Source of the DNA: Algivirga pacifica
GTDB taxonomy: Bacteria; Bacteroidota; Bacteroidia; Cytophagales; Flammeovirgaceae
Reading direction: 5' to 3'
Assembly: GCF_039543525.1 (NCBI RefSeq)
Contig: NZ_BAABJX010000026.1
Coordinates: 62,001 to 126,000 of the forward strand
Length of the DNA stretch: 64,000 bases
Shown here: piece by piece, positions 1 through 7,467 of the stretch
Layout of the letters: the number at the start of each line of letters is the position of its first letter
Position numbering within the stretch: the stretch's first letter is position 1
Made by a program: the position numbers and the translations under genes
Notes under the pieces: generated by a model
Seen by the model: the letters and a program-made list of their open reading frames with translations, nothing else
Database searches by the model: none
What the model was told of the DNA's origin: nothing

Positions 1-93
1 ATGAAGCGTATCAAACAAATATCGATCAGCATCTAGCTGTACGCGAAATGATTCTTTTGTACTTTTGGGAATCTTGAATGGAAGTACTTTCAT
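1..93 (-). CDS. AraC-type regulator, N-terminal fragment (runs off left edge)
   Basis: An open frame begins with ATG at 93 and runs leftwards without a stop to the window edge, giving 31 residues that start MKVLPFKIPKSTKESF. From memory, this opening resembles the start of Bacteroidota AraC-family regulators that carry an N-terminal cupin sensor and a C-terminal helix-turn-helix pair; neither domain lies in the window, so the assignment rests on the opening peptide alone. The gene is divergent from the aminopeptidase at 379, and the two share a 285-base spacer that must hold both promoters. It could be an unrelated protein; moderate confidence. Confidence 0.5.
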   Translation of the reverse strand, partial: MKVLPFKIPKSTKESFRVQLDADRYLFDTLH

Positions 94-378
94 GGTTGTT
101 GGTTATGGTTTTTAGTACATCATTTGAATTGGTAAATGCACTCCAAAAGGAATTAAAACTTAGATTCTGTGACCTATTTACTATAGTTATTTATTGGCTT
201 CCTTAATGGCTCTTACATTCAACTTCATTAACAACTGATACATAAAGTGCTTCAAGCGGATCAATTAAGCAACCTTTGGGTTAAAATAGTATTAGTATTG
301 GATATTATTGAATAAAATCAAGGAAAGTTTTCACTTTACATTTGTGAAATCGGGTTATAAAATCAACTAATCATCACT
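94..378. promoter_or_regulatory. Divergent intergenic promoter region
   Basis: This A/T-rich spacer separates two divergent starts. On the plus strand TACATTTG at 337-344 fits the Bacteroidota -7 consensus TAnnTTTG and lies about 35 bases before the aminopeptidase start. The nearest upstream TTG (308-310) is about 26 bases away, wider than usual, so the promoter is tentative. No repeat family member is seen here. Confidence 0.3.
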
Positions 379-1764
379 ATGTTTCAAACTTCAATTTATC
401 AGAATAGAAGAGGCATTCTCTCTAAAAATATACAAGACGGTATCCTTGTGTTCCCTGCCAACAGAGAACTGGGAATGAACTTCGCCGATAATGTTTATCA
501 CTTTCGTCAGGACAGTACTTTTCTTTATTATTTTGGCATTGACCAACCTGATATCGTAGGGGTATTGGATACAGATACCGGAGAGGAAATCATCTTTGGC
601 GATGAACTTTCCATAGATGCTATTATCTGGATGGGAGCATTGGAAACATTAGCTTCCAAATGTGAAAAAGCAGGTATAAAGGATGTCCGTCCCAAGAAAG
701 AATTGGCCCCTTTTTTAGAAAAAGCCAAACGCAACCAGGCAATTCATTACCTTCCACCTTATCGCCACGATATACAAATAGACCTGTCACTTTGGTTAGA
801 TCTACCCATCAACCTAGTCAACAAAAAGGCTTCGATTCCTTTTATCAAGGCCGTAGTTGCCCAGCGATCTATTAAGGAAGAAGTTGAGTTGGTAGAACTG
901 AGAAAAGCAGTGGACATCACCAACCAAATGCATCTTAAAGCCATGGAAATGGCTCAACCCGGAGTTGAGGAAGCCGAAATTGCTGCCGAGTTACAGCGTA
1001 TCGCCCAAGCATCTGGTGGACAGTTATCCTTCCCTAGTATTGTCACGAAAAACGGGGAAATTCTTCACAACCATTACCATGGAAATACCCTGAAAGAAGG
1101 AGACCTGTTGTTGGTTGATGCTGGTGCAGAAACAGCTATGCATTATGCCGGAGACATGTCCCGTACCATGCCTGTAGGTGGAAAGTTTAGCCAACGTCAA
1201 AAAGAAATCTTTGAAGTGGTATACGGCGCCCACCAAACAGCCATTGAAGGCTTACGTCCGGGAGAGCGTTTTCTGGATCGACACCTTGCTGCGGCAGCGG
1301 CCCTTACTGATGGCCTTAAGGATTTAGGCTTGATGAAAGGGGATACACAAGAGGCTGTGGCAGCTGGTGCCCATACCCTCTTCTTCCAGTGCGGTTTGGG
1401 CCATATGATGGGATTGGATGTACACGATATGGAAAACCTTGGAGAAGAATATGTGGGCTATACTGATACCTTACAGAAGAGTAAGGAGTTTGGCCTAAAG
1501 TCCCTTCGTCTAGGAAAAGAGCTGGAAAAAGGGTATGTCATTACTATCGAACCAGGAATTTACTTTATTCCTCAACTAATTGATCAATGGAAAGCAAATA
1601 AGCACCTTGAGCAATTCATCAATTACGATGTTGTAGAGACCTACAAAGATTTTGGTGGTATCCGACAAGAAGAAGACTTTGTCATTACAGACAATGGATA
1701 TGAGTTACTTGGAGAGGAAATCGCTAAGACCGTGGAAGCTGTTGAGAAAGAGGTAAGCAGATAG
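379..1764 (+). CDS. pepP: Xaa-Pro aminopeptidase, peptidase family M24B
   Basis: This cytoplasmic metallo-aminopeptidase would remove an N-terminal residue that precedes proline. The 461 residues show an N-terminal creatinase-like domain (about 1-165) and a C-terminal pita-bread domain. All five expected metal ligands are visible: Asp247 in VDAGA, Asp259 in AGDMSRTMPV, His342 in GLGHMMGLDVHD, Glu392 in ITIEPGIYF and Glu431 in GGIRQEED. Length fits PepP-type enzymes. There is no signal peptide. The stop codon is followed within four bases by a TTGAG mini-hairpin array. It is a single-gene unit, convergent with the DUF2807 lipoprotein gene. Prolidase (Xaa-Pro dipeptidase) is a possible alternative activity, because the same fold and ligands serve both. 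Confidence 0.9.
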   Translation: MFQTSIYQNRRGILSKNIQDGILVFPANRELGMNFADNVYHFRQDSTFLYYFGIDQPDIVGVLDTDTGEEIIFGDELSIDAIIWMGALETLASKCEKAGIKDVRPKKELAPFLEKAKRNQAIHYLPPYRHDIQIDLSLWLDLPINLVNKKASIPFIKAVVAQRSIKEEVELVELRKAVDITNQMHLKAMEMAQPGVEEAEIAAELQRIAQASGGQLSFPSIVTKNGEILHNHYHGNTLKEGDLLLVDAGAETAMHYAGDMSRTMPVGGKFSQRQKEIFEVVYGAHQTAIEGLRPGERFLDRHLAAAAALTDGLKDLGLMKGDTQEAVAAGAHTLFFQCGLGHMMGLDVHDMENLGEEYVGYTDTLQKSKEFGLKSLRLGKELEKGYVITIEPGIYFIPQLIDQWKANKHLEQFINYDVVETYKDFGGIRQEEDFVITDNGYELLGEEIAKTVEAVEKEVSR

Positions 1765-1767
1765 CTT

Positions 1768-1875
1768 TTGTTGAGGCGGCTTGCGCCGCTGGTTGAGTGG
1801 CACTGCGTGCCGTTGAGAAGTGCTTTGCACTGTTGAGAAATAGCTCTCCTGCTAAACCTCAACAGTGCGAAGCCT
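1768..1875. repeat. TTGAG mini-hairpin array, copy A1
   Basis: The array starts four bases after the aminopeptidase stop with TTGAG followed by the hairpin GCGGCTTGCGCCGC, then TGG-TTGAG, the hairpin GGCACTGCGTGCC, TTGAG and a third hairpin. A short closing half in inverted form (CTCAACAGTGCGAAG) follows. It fills the gap between two convergent 3' ends and is probably transcribed from both sides; terminator or mRNA 3'-end function is inferred. Confidence 0.85.
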
Positions 1876-1895
1876 ACACCATGTAATGCACTCCA

Positions 1896-2606
1896 CTATT
1901 CTGCTTTGATAATGGTAGAACCTCCAGACAATTGCTCTCGCTCTACTACACCGGAGCCTTTATAGGTAACCCTGCTCCCTCCGCTTGCAGATACATCCAT
2001 TGCACCATTGATGCTCATTTTCACAGTACTTCCTCCTGACAAATCCGCTTCAAAAGTATCGGTTACAAAATCAAACCCTTCAGCAGCTCCCCCTCCTGAA
2101 ATTTCCAAATCACAATGTCCCGTATTTCCTGTCAACTCCAGAGTACTTCCACCACTCAGATCAGCTTCAAACGTCTCGACCTCAATAGTTCCTTTAAAAT
2201 TACCCTCTGCGGATAAAACCAACTTAAGATCCTCAGCAGAGAGCGTTCCTTCCACTTCCATCATCGTCCCTGCTGACCCACTAATTCGCTCTAGAGTCTT
2301 GGCTGAAATAAGTACAGTTACCTCAACATCTGAAGAAAAACTTACCCATCTATCTTTTTCTATCTCTAAAAAGTTCCCTACCTGTTTTACGTTTACGTAC
2401 CGTTGTACATTCTCATGAGCCTCAACCGCCACAGACTCTGTACTATCCATGGTAATTTTCACCCGGAAGCCATTGTGAATACTAATCGCTGAGAAAGCAT
2501 CTACATCCCTGCTCTCAGTAATCACCGATCCAGTAGGTGAGATACGCTCTCTTGAGCAGCTTGCTAATACAACTAGGGTAAACAGTGCTATGACATATTT
2601 TTTCAT
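1896..2606 (-). CDS. DUF2807 (GIN-type beta-helix) lipoprotein
   Basis: The 236-residue product starts with a lipoprotein signal, MKKYVIALFTLVVLASC, with the lipid-carrying Cys at 17, so it should sit in the outer or inner membrane facing the periplasm. The body is beta-rich and repetitive: the phrase LSGGST recurs near residues 150, 188 and 228, typical of the DUF2807 family ('putative auto-transporter adhesin head, GIN domain'). The family's function is not established; members are common in Bacteroidota and often lie near regulators. It is convergent with the aminopeptidase gene and separated from it by repeat A1. No catalytic residues are apparent, and a structural or adhesive role is only a guess. 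Confidence 0.85.
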   Translation of the reverse strand: MKKYVIALFTLVVLASCSRERISPTGSVITESRDVDAFSAISIHNGFRVKITMDSTESVAVEAHENVQRYVNVKQVGNFLEIEKDRWVSFSSDVEVTVLISAKTLERISGSAGTMMEVEGTLSAEDLKLVLSAEGNFKGTIEVETFEADLSGGSTLELTGNTGHCDLEISGGGAAEGFDFVTDTFEADLSGGSTVKMSINGAMDVSASGGSRVTYKGSGVVEREQLSGGSTIIKAE

Positions 2607-2734
2607 AAGTATACCATTAAAGTGATTGACACAAAATACTAACCATTATACCTATCAAAGGTCTACTTAATGACATACTATTCAATGTGCTAGCCATGAA
2701 TATTTCAAAATATTCACAATATAAACATATGCAT

Positions 2735-2765
2735 AAAAAAAGGGAGGCGATAAATCGTCTCCCTC
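2735..2765 (-). terminator. Rho-independent terminator of the nitroreductase gene
   Basis: Read on the minus strand, GGGAGACGATTTATCGCCTCCC forms a strong stem (one internal mismatch) and is followed by seven T residues. It lies 27 bases after the nitroreductase stop codon. Confidence 0.85.
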
Positions 2766-2791
2766 CTATATCATAATTCCAAATCGATAGA

Positions 2792-3532
2792 TTATACCAT
2801 CTCAACGACCTCGCTGTAAGGCACACGATGTCTTTTCCCCCAGATTCCTTCTGGCTTTCCTTTACCACAAGCAATAACCATTGTAATCTCATCCGAACCT
2901 TTCAGTTTCAATAGTTTCTTTACTTTTGGTCCATCAAATCCACCCAAAGGACAAGTATCATACCCTTGCGCTTTCATCGCATACATAAACGTCATCGATG
3001 CCAAAGAGTTAGATCCGTGGATTGTCGCAGAGATATCACTTTTACTTACCTCTCTCGCCATAGGCTTTTTCAGACCGATCGCATTCACCATCAATTTTCG
3101 GATACCACCAAAGATTCCGAAATAATCATGACGATAAACAAAAGGCATTAGCTTACCATAATACTCCTTTACCTTTGTAAATTGCTCAGAGTCTTTTCCA
3201 TACTCCTCTGCCAGGCGATTATAATTGAAAGCTGCACGCTCCTTACCAATCGCTGGTCTTCCAACCACTACCACAAACTCAGAAGCCGTCTTTGCAGCCG
3301 ACTGTCCTAAACATAGTGGTGCCATTGCCTGACGCATTTCCTCCGAACGCACACGGATAAATTTCCACATCTGCATATTGGAGCTATTTGGAGACAATAA
3401 TGCCTGCTCTAGCGCATTGGCTACCACCTCTTCTGGCATATTATGCTCTGTATCAAATACACGGTTGGATCTTCTAGCCGCTACCAAGGCCTTGAAGTTC
3501 TCTAAAGAAATATTTGCTGCTATATCGTTCAT
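2792..3532 (-). CDS. Nitroreductase family flavoprotein
   Basis: The protein has 246 residues and should bind FMN and reduce nitro-compounds, quinones or similar acceptors with NAD(P)H in the cytoplasm. The N-terminal ARRSNRVFD and the following LLSPNSSNMQMWKF match the FMN-binding start of the nitroreductase fold, and GYDTCPLGGFDGPKVKKLL near residues 190-208 matches the late FMN-contact region. The family does not reveal a substrate. The start at MNDIAANISLENF gives a normal N-terminus with no signal peptide. The gene stands alone, ending at a strong terminator (2735-2765). Confidence 0.88.
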   Translation of the reverse strand: MNDIAANISLENFKALVAARRSNRVFDTEHNMPEEVVANALEQALLSPNSSNMQMWKFIRVRSEEMRQAMAPLCLGQSAAKTASEFVVVVGRPAIGKERAAFNYNRLAEEYGKDSEQFTKVKEYYGKLMPFVYRHDYFGIFGGIRKLMVNAIGLKKPMAREVSKSDISATIHGSNSLASMTFMYAMKAQGYDTCPLGGFDGPKVKKLLKLKGSDEITMVIACGKGKPEGIWGKRHRVPYSEVVEMV

Positions 3533-3726
3533 ATCTGTTTAATTGTTAGAATCAAGATCAAAACTCAACAAAATGAATACCCGTTCATTTATAATGCAAA
3601 GATATGAAAATATATCTTGCAAGACACAAAAAGAGGGTTTGATTTTCAGGATAAAAGGAGTTTTCAGGATTTGGAGATAGATTTTTTATTCGATCCATCA
3701 CCAATCTTTTTTTCCACCCATACCAC

Positions 3727-3782
3727 CCGAGCGTGGACGCTCGGCGAAAGCGCTTTTAGGTCTTAGGCAGGAGCCTAAGACC
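3727..3782. repeat. Double-hairpin intergenic palindrome
   Basis: CCGAGCGTGGACGCTCGG at 3727-3744 folds on itself, and 3759-3782 is a second perfect stem (GGTCTTAGGC, loop AGGA, GCCTAAGACC). The two are separated by a short CGAAAGCG segment that is itself a small hairpin. This resembles REP-type elements; no other copy is visible in the window. Confidence 0.7.
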
Positions 3783-3808
3783 AGTATCTGTGGGCAGTAC
3801 TGTAAAGT

Positions 3809-3874
3809 CTCAACAGAACGAAGTTCTACTCAACGGACGCAGCCCACTCAACCAGCCGCGCAAGCGGCCTCAAC
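3809..3874. repeat. TTGAG mini-hairpin array, copy A2 (half array)
   Basis: Only the inverted half is present: CTCAAC, hairpin AGAACGAAGTTCT, CTCAAC, a degenerate unit, CTCAACCAG, hairpin CCGCGCAAGCGG, CTCAAC. It ends 22 bases from the stop codon of the minus-strand LytTR gene, keeping the 3'-end placement seen for the other copies. Confidence 0.8.
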
Positions 3875-3896
3875 GATGGTTATGGTCTTTCCCCCA

Positions 3897-4670
3897 TCAA
3901 TTCGCCAAAAAATCCTTAAACTTACTCACCTTCTCCGCTGGTACTAACATGTCGGTGGGGGCTTCTGGAGTGGTGGAGATTTTTAGCTTACTTTTAGAGT
4001 ATTGAATGACTTGCTGTATGGCTTCCCGATGTAATAGGTACTTACGGTTAACCCGAATAAACTGCTTGGGATTCAGCTCTTTTTCTAGTTGCTCTAAGGT
4101 AAAGCTCAGGTCATAGGTTTGTCCTTCTAATGTCGTCATAAACACCGCTCTGCTTTCAGCAAAAAAGAAAGCCACCTCCTCGGCTTTAATGGAACGTAAT
4201 TCATCCCTTACATAGACCATAAAACGTTCTCGATAGGATGGACTCATCTGCTCCGCCACCAGCTCACTCAATGCCTTGTAATCTACTTTTTCAGTCGCTT
4301 CTGAAGATTTAGGATTAAAATACTTCAGAAACTTATCAATACTTTTTTGAAGTTCCTGCTTTCCGATAGGCTTCAATAGGTAATCAATGCTGTTTTGTTG
4401 GAATGCACTCAACGCATATTGGTCAAAAGCAGTGGTAAAAATGATGGGGGTCTCAATATTAATCTGATCAAAAATATCAAAGCTATTGCCGTCTGATAGA
4501 TGAATATCTAAAAAGATCAAATCTACTTGATGTTGCTTTAAAAAAGCTAGCGTTCCGGAAACACTGTCAGTTATTTCTACCACTTCGAATTGTGGGACAA
4601 TATCTTCCAGCATTTTTTTCAGTTTACGGGCAGAAAGGGCTTCGTCTTCGGCGATCAGTATTTTGGTCAT
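3897..4670 (-). CDS. LytTR-family response regulator
   Basis: A receiver domain (residues 1-120) with the phosphoacceptor Asp55 in LIFLDIHLSDG is followed by a LytTR DNA-binding domain (about 150-257) with the usual VNRKYLLHREAI stretch. The start MTKILIAEDE at 4670 was chosen; an in-frame ATG at 4715 would add 15 residues encoded by a GTTGAATCG-type repeat and is unlikely. The partner is the LytS-like kinase immediately upstream (4808-5821), about 140 bases away. Such pairs signal from the membrane to LytTR-box promoters. The adjacent efflux operon is a plausible target, but no binding site was identified. Confidence 0.92.
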   Translation of the reverse strand: MTKILIAEDEALSARKLKKMLEDIVPQFEVVEITDSVSGTLAFLKQHQVDLIFLDIHLSDGNSFDIFDQINIETPIIFTTAFDQYALSAFQQNSIDYLLKPIGKQELQKSIDKFLKYFNPKSSEATEKVDYKALSELVAEQMSPSYRERFMVYVRDELRSIKAEEVAFFFAESRAVFMTTLEGQTYDLSFTLEQLEKELNPKQFIRVNRKYLLHREAIQQVIQYSKSKLKISTTPEAPTDMLVPAEKVSKFKDFLAN

Positions 4671-4776
4671 GATGATAGGGGAATTGTTGAATCGTTCAAT
4701 TAAGCTTCGCTTCATTAGATGTCGTCTCGATTTGAGTTGACTTATTTACGACTCATGAGACTAGTGAAGGAAGTAT

Positions 4777-4797
4777 CCTTCTTCCTTCTTCCTTCTT
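4777..4797. repeat. Heptanucleotide tandem repeat (CCTTCTT)3
   Basis: Three perfect copies of a 7-bp unit lie between the LytTR and LytS-like genes, 11 bases after the kinase stop codon on the minus strand. Confidence 0.85.
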
Positions 4798-4807
4798 CCA
4801 CTAGATA

Positions 4808-5821
4808 TTAATATTTTGGTTCTTTGATCAATGGCAAGGTAACAATATACTTTCCGTCTTCCTGATAAAATGTTGGGAGTTCACCTGAAAGCAACTCGTA
4901 TTTTTCTGTCAGATGTGCTTGTCCCGTTTTATTGGAGGCCATATTCGGCTCTTTTCTCAATTGATACGTATTGGTAATCACTAAGCAATCACTTTCCTGA
5001 CGTATACAAATCTCCAGAGGCTGGGATTTGCTCACTACATTGTGCTTGACGGCATTCTCTACAATCAGCTGTAAAGACAAGGGCGGGATATACCATTCTT
5101 TGACTTCTTCCGATACTTTCTGTTGATAATGCAACCCCTCTTCAAAACGAATGGAAAGCAAAAACATATAGGAGTCTATAAACTCCAACTCTTCTTTCAC
5201 CGGTACTAGTACTTTCTCTTTAATATTCAGAACATAGCGATAGATCTTACTCAGTTCCTGAATAAAACGATCGGCCCGATCCACATCCTCATAAATCAAA
5301 GAAGATAATACACTTAGATTATTAAATAGAAAATGATGATCTAGCTGTTGTTTAAGGGCATTATATTTAGAGGCGATATGCTCCTTTTCCATCTTCTGTA
5401 CTTCTACCTCCAGGTCTTTCTTATCCTCATAAATTAAAACCATCTCAATAATAACCATTACCAACGTATGCACAATAAAAGGCATGGCAAAACGCATTTC
5501 TGCGGGTACCTTAAGATGAGGAGTAAGTGTTACGATCATACCCACTGAAAACGTAACAACCATCAGCGTATCCAAGAAGATTCGAAGGGGTCCCCTGGAG
5601 TTCCAAGGAACATGCTTATTCAATCGTTTCGTTAAAAACCCAAATACAAAGACCACTAAAGTGATATGCACTAACAGCTTAGGGGTCACATGCACAACAA
5701 AGTTAAACACCTCATCCGCAGACTTCTCCCCCATCCAAACCATCATACCTGCCGGTAAAGCAGACATCACGACCCAGAAAAAAGGAATCAGTAGCAGACG
5801 GGGGTTGATAATGTCCTTCAT
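4808..5821 (-). CDS. LytS-like sensor histidine kinase (His_kinase family)
   Basis: The 337-residue protein begins at MKDIINPRLLL (5821); a TTG-initiated longer form from 5839 is less likely. About four hydrophobic segments lie in the first 130 residues, followed by a short coiled linker (EVQKMEKEHIASKY). The His_kinase motif DHHFLFNNLSVLSSLI holds the phosphorylated His, and the N-box IVENAVKHNVV marks the ATPase domain. This is the membrane partner of the LytTR regulator encoded just downstream. No separate extracytoplasmic sensor domain is visible, so the signal is unknown. It lies downstream of the RND efflux genes on the same strand, separated by a 280-base palindromic spacer. Confidence 0.92.
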   Translation of the reverse strand: MKDIINPRLLLIPFFWVVMSALPAGMMVWMGEKSADEVFNFVVHVTPKLLVHITLVVFVFGFLTKRLNKHVPWNSRGPLRIFLDTLMVVTFSVGMIVTLTPHLKVPAEMRFAMPFIVHTLVMVIIEMVLIYEDKKDLEVEVQKMEKEHIASKYNALKQQLDHHFLFNNLSVLSSLIYEDVDRADRFIQELSKIYRYVLNIKEKVLVPVKEELEFIDSYMFLLSIRFEEGLHYQQKVSEEVKEWYIPPLSLQLIVENAVKHNVVSKSQPLEICIRQESDCLVITNTYQLRKEPNMASNKTGQAHLTEKYELLSGELPTFYQEDGKYIVTLPLIKEPKY

Positions 5822-5861
5822 AATCTTTTTAATTTTCAATGATCAATTTTCAATTATTAAT

Positions 5862-6061
5862 AGACTTTATCACGGTTTACTTTGTATGAAATGTAGAAGT
5901 GTAAAGTTTCAGCCTATGCACCTCCACACTAAAAACTTAGCCGATGTGGTAAACCGCTTGGTCCAAGAGCAATTCCTTACTCGTACCTCGTTCGGAATTT
6001 GAACTCTTGGACCAGTTCAGTGTTTTCTCCTACTTATCAACAACTAACCGTGATAAACTCT
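5862..6061. repeat. Nested inverted-repeat element between efflux operon and kinase
   Basis: The outer arms are AGACTTTATCACGGTTTA (5862-5879) and its near complement ending at 6061. Inside, TGGTCCAAGAG (5959-5969) pairs with CTCTTGGACCA (6004-6014), with ATTCC/GGAAT extending the stem. The whole is about 200 bp with no credible coding sequence, like a small non-autonomous (MITE-like) insertion. Copies of GAAAATTGATCATT-type sequence flank it on both sides. Confidence 0.65.
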
Positions 6062-6105
6062 AATGAGAGCCCAATTATTGAAAATTGATCATTAATCATT
6101 GAAAA

Positions 6106-7467
6106 TTAATTAATCAGCATTCCTGCTAACTGCAATAAATTTACTTCTGAAATCTTGGCTGCATATCGTGCATTGCTCAAACGATTTTCTGCCATACGCA
6201 GGTTCTCCTGAGCGGTACGGAACTCTACGGAAGTCACCTGCCCTAACTCATAGCGTTCTTTCGTTTGCTCAAAGTTAAGCTTAGCGCGCTCTACTCCTGT
6301 TTCTTCCATACTGGCAATACGCTTTTTGTACTCATAGTCCGTCCAGGCATTGGCTGCACGTCGTTCCAGATCAATCTGCATTTGGTTTAATTGATTCTGT
6401 TGCGCTTCGGTAGCCAGTTTTGCATTTTGTACACGAGTACTCACTTGATTTCCGTTAAAGAGGTTCCAAGAAAGACGTACTCCTGCACTATATCCAATAC
6501 TCTGGTTATAGGTTACCTGACTGGCATCACTTTCCATCTGGTTCCACCCGTAACTGCCATAAGCACTTACTCTTGGTGCTTTTCCAGCTTGTGCAATTCG
6601 CGTATCCAATTGATTTACTTCCACCTGCATTTGTTGTGCCTGCAAAGAAGCATTATTTGAACGAATATTACTCATGATCTCCTCAGCACTCAATTCTTCC
6701 TGATACACTACCTCTGTATCTACAGCATACACCGTATTGACTTCTTGCCCTAAAACCACGTTAAGGTCACGCAGCGACATCTCATACCCTTGCTCTGCTT
6801 CCAATACTTTTGTACTATCTGTATTCAAGTCTACCTCCGCATTCAATACGGCCAATTTATTGACTTGTCCATAAGCATATTGATCTTTCAATCGCTTCAC
6901 ACGATCTCTAGTAATCGCCATGGTTGACTTGGCTACCTGCAAGTTTCTTTGTTGTCTACTCACCGCATAATAGAATTGTACTACCTGAGCCACCGTGTTC
7001 TCCATTTGCTGGCGGTACTTTACATCTTCCAATTCTTTATTTTGCTTGAGCTTCTTGAAGGTATAATAGTTTCCAAAACCATCAAACAAGGTGTAATCTA
7101 CTTGAACCCTCGCATTGTAATTGATAGAAGAAGCCCCATCGATTTCCAAACGGTTCGCTTCAATTGGCACGTCGCCACCTCCTCCTTGCTGTTGGTTATT
7201 TCCTCCTGCAGACAAGAACTCAATCTCCGTATTATTATTCGAGTATTCTCCCCCTCCATTCAAGCTGACAGAAGGCAATAGCCCTGCATTACCAACGGTG
7301 GCATTGTTCTCTGCAATCTCTTTATTAACCGCAACTGCCTTCAGTTGATAGTTATTGCTTAAGGCGGTACTAATCGCCTCTTGCAAGCTTAGTTTATCCT
7401 GAGCCGAAGCCGTGAAGGTTGCCAATAGCAACCCACACAACAGGCTTATATTTTTATACTTCTTCAT
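6106..7467 (-). CDS. TolC-family outer membrane efflux protein
   Basis: The third gene of the efflux operon encodes 453 residues with a cleavable signal (MKKYKNISLLCGLLLATFTASAQ). Two TolC repeats rich in helical heptads follow, with the typical YGQVNKLAVLNAEVDLN and YELGQVTSVEFRTAQENL motifs near the ends of the helices. It should form the trimeric outer-membrane channel and periplasmic tunnel for the pump. Its start overlaps the end of the RND pump gene by 14 bases, so the two are probably translationally coupled. The length is typical for the family. Confidence 0.95.
   Translation of the reverse strand: MKKYKNISLLCGLLLATFTASAQDKLSLQEAISTALSNNYQLKAVAVNKEIAENNATVGNAGLLPSVSLNGGGEYSNNNTEIEFLSAGGNNQQQGGGGDVPIEANRLEIDGASSINYNARVQVDYTLFDGFGNYYTFKKLKQNKELEDVKYRQQMENTVAQVVQFYYAVSRQQRNLQVAKSTMAITRDRVKRLKDQYAYGQVNKLAVLNAEVDLNTDSTKVLEAEQGYEMSLRDLNVVLGQEVNTVYAVDTEVVYQEELSAEEIMSNIRSNNASLQAQQMQVEVNQLDTRIAQAGKAPRVSAYGSYGWNQMESDASQVTYNQSIGYSAGVRLSWNLFNGNQVSTRVQNAKLATEAQQNQLNQMQIDLERRAANAWTDYEYKKRIASMEETGVERAKLNFEQTKERYELGQVTSVEFRTAQENLRMAENRLSNARYAAKISEVNLLQLAGMLIN

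Larger units (their letters stand above)
3533..3896. other. Intergenic region with palindromes and repeat A2
   Basis: No gene is seen in this 364-base stretch. It contains the nitroreductase promoter region (A/T-rich, nearest 3533-3720), two perfect hairpins at 3727-3744 and 3759-3782, and a half copy of the TTGAG mini-hairpin array at 3809-3874. The array abuts the 3' end of the LytTR regulator gene. Confidence 0.8.

Noticed and set aside
4671..4715. N-terminal extension of the LytTR regulator
   Set aside because: The 15 extra residues are coded by a GTTGAATCG-type repeat, and the receiver domain begins naturally at the ATG at 4670.
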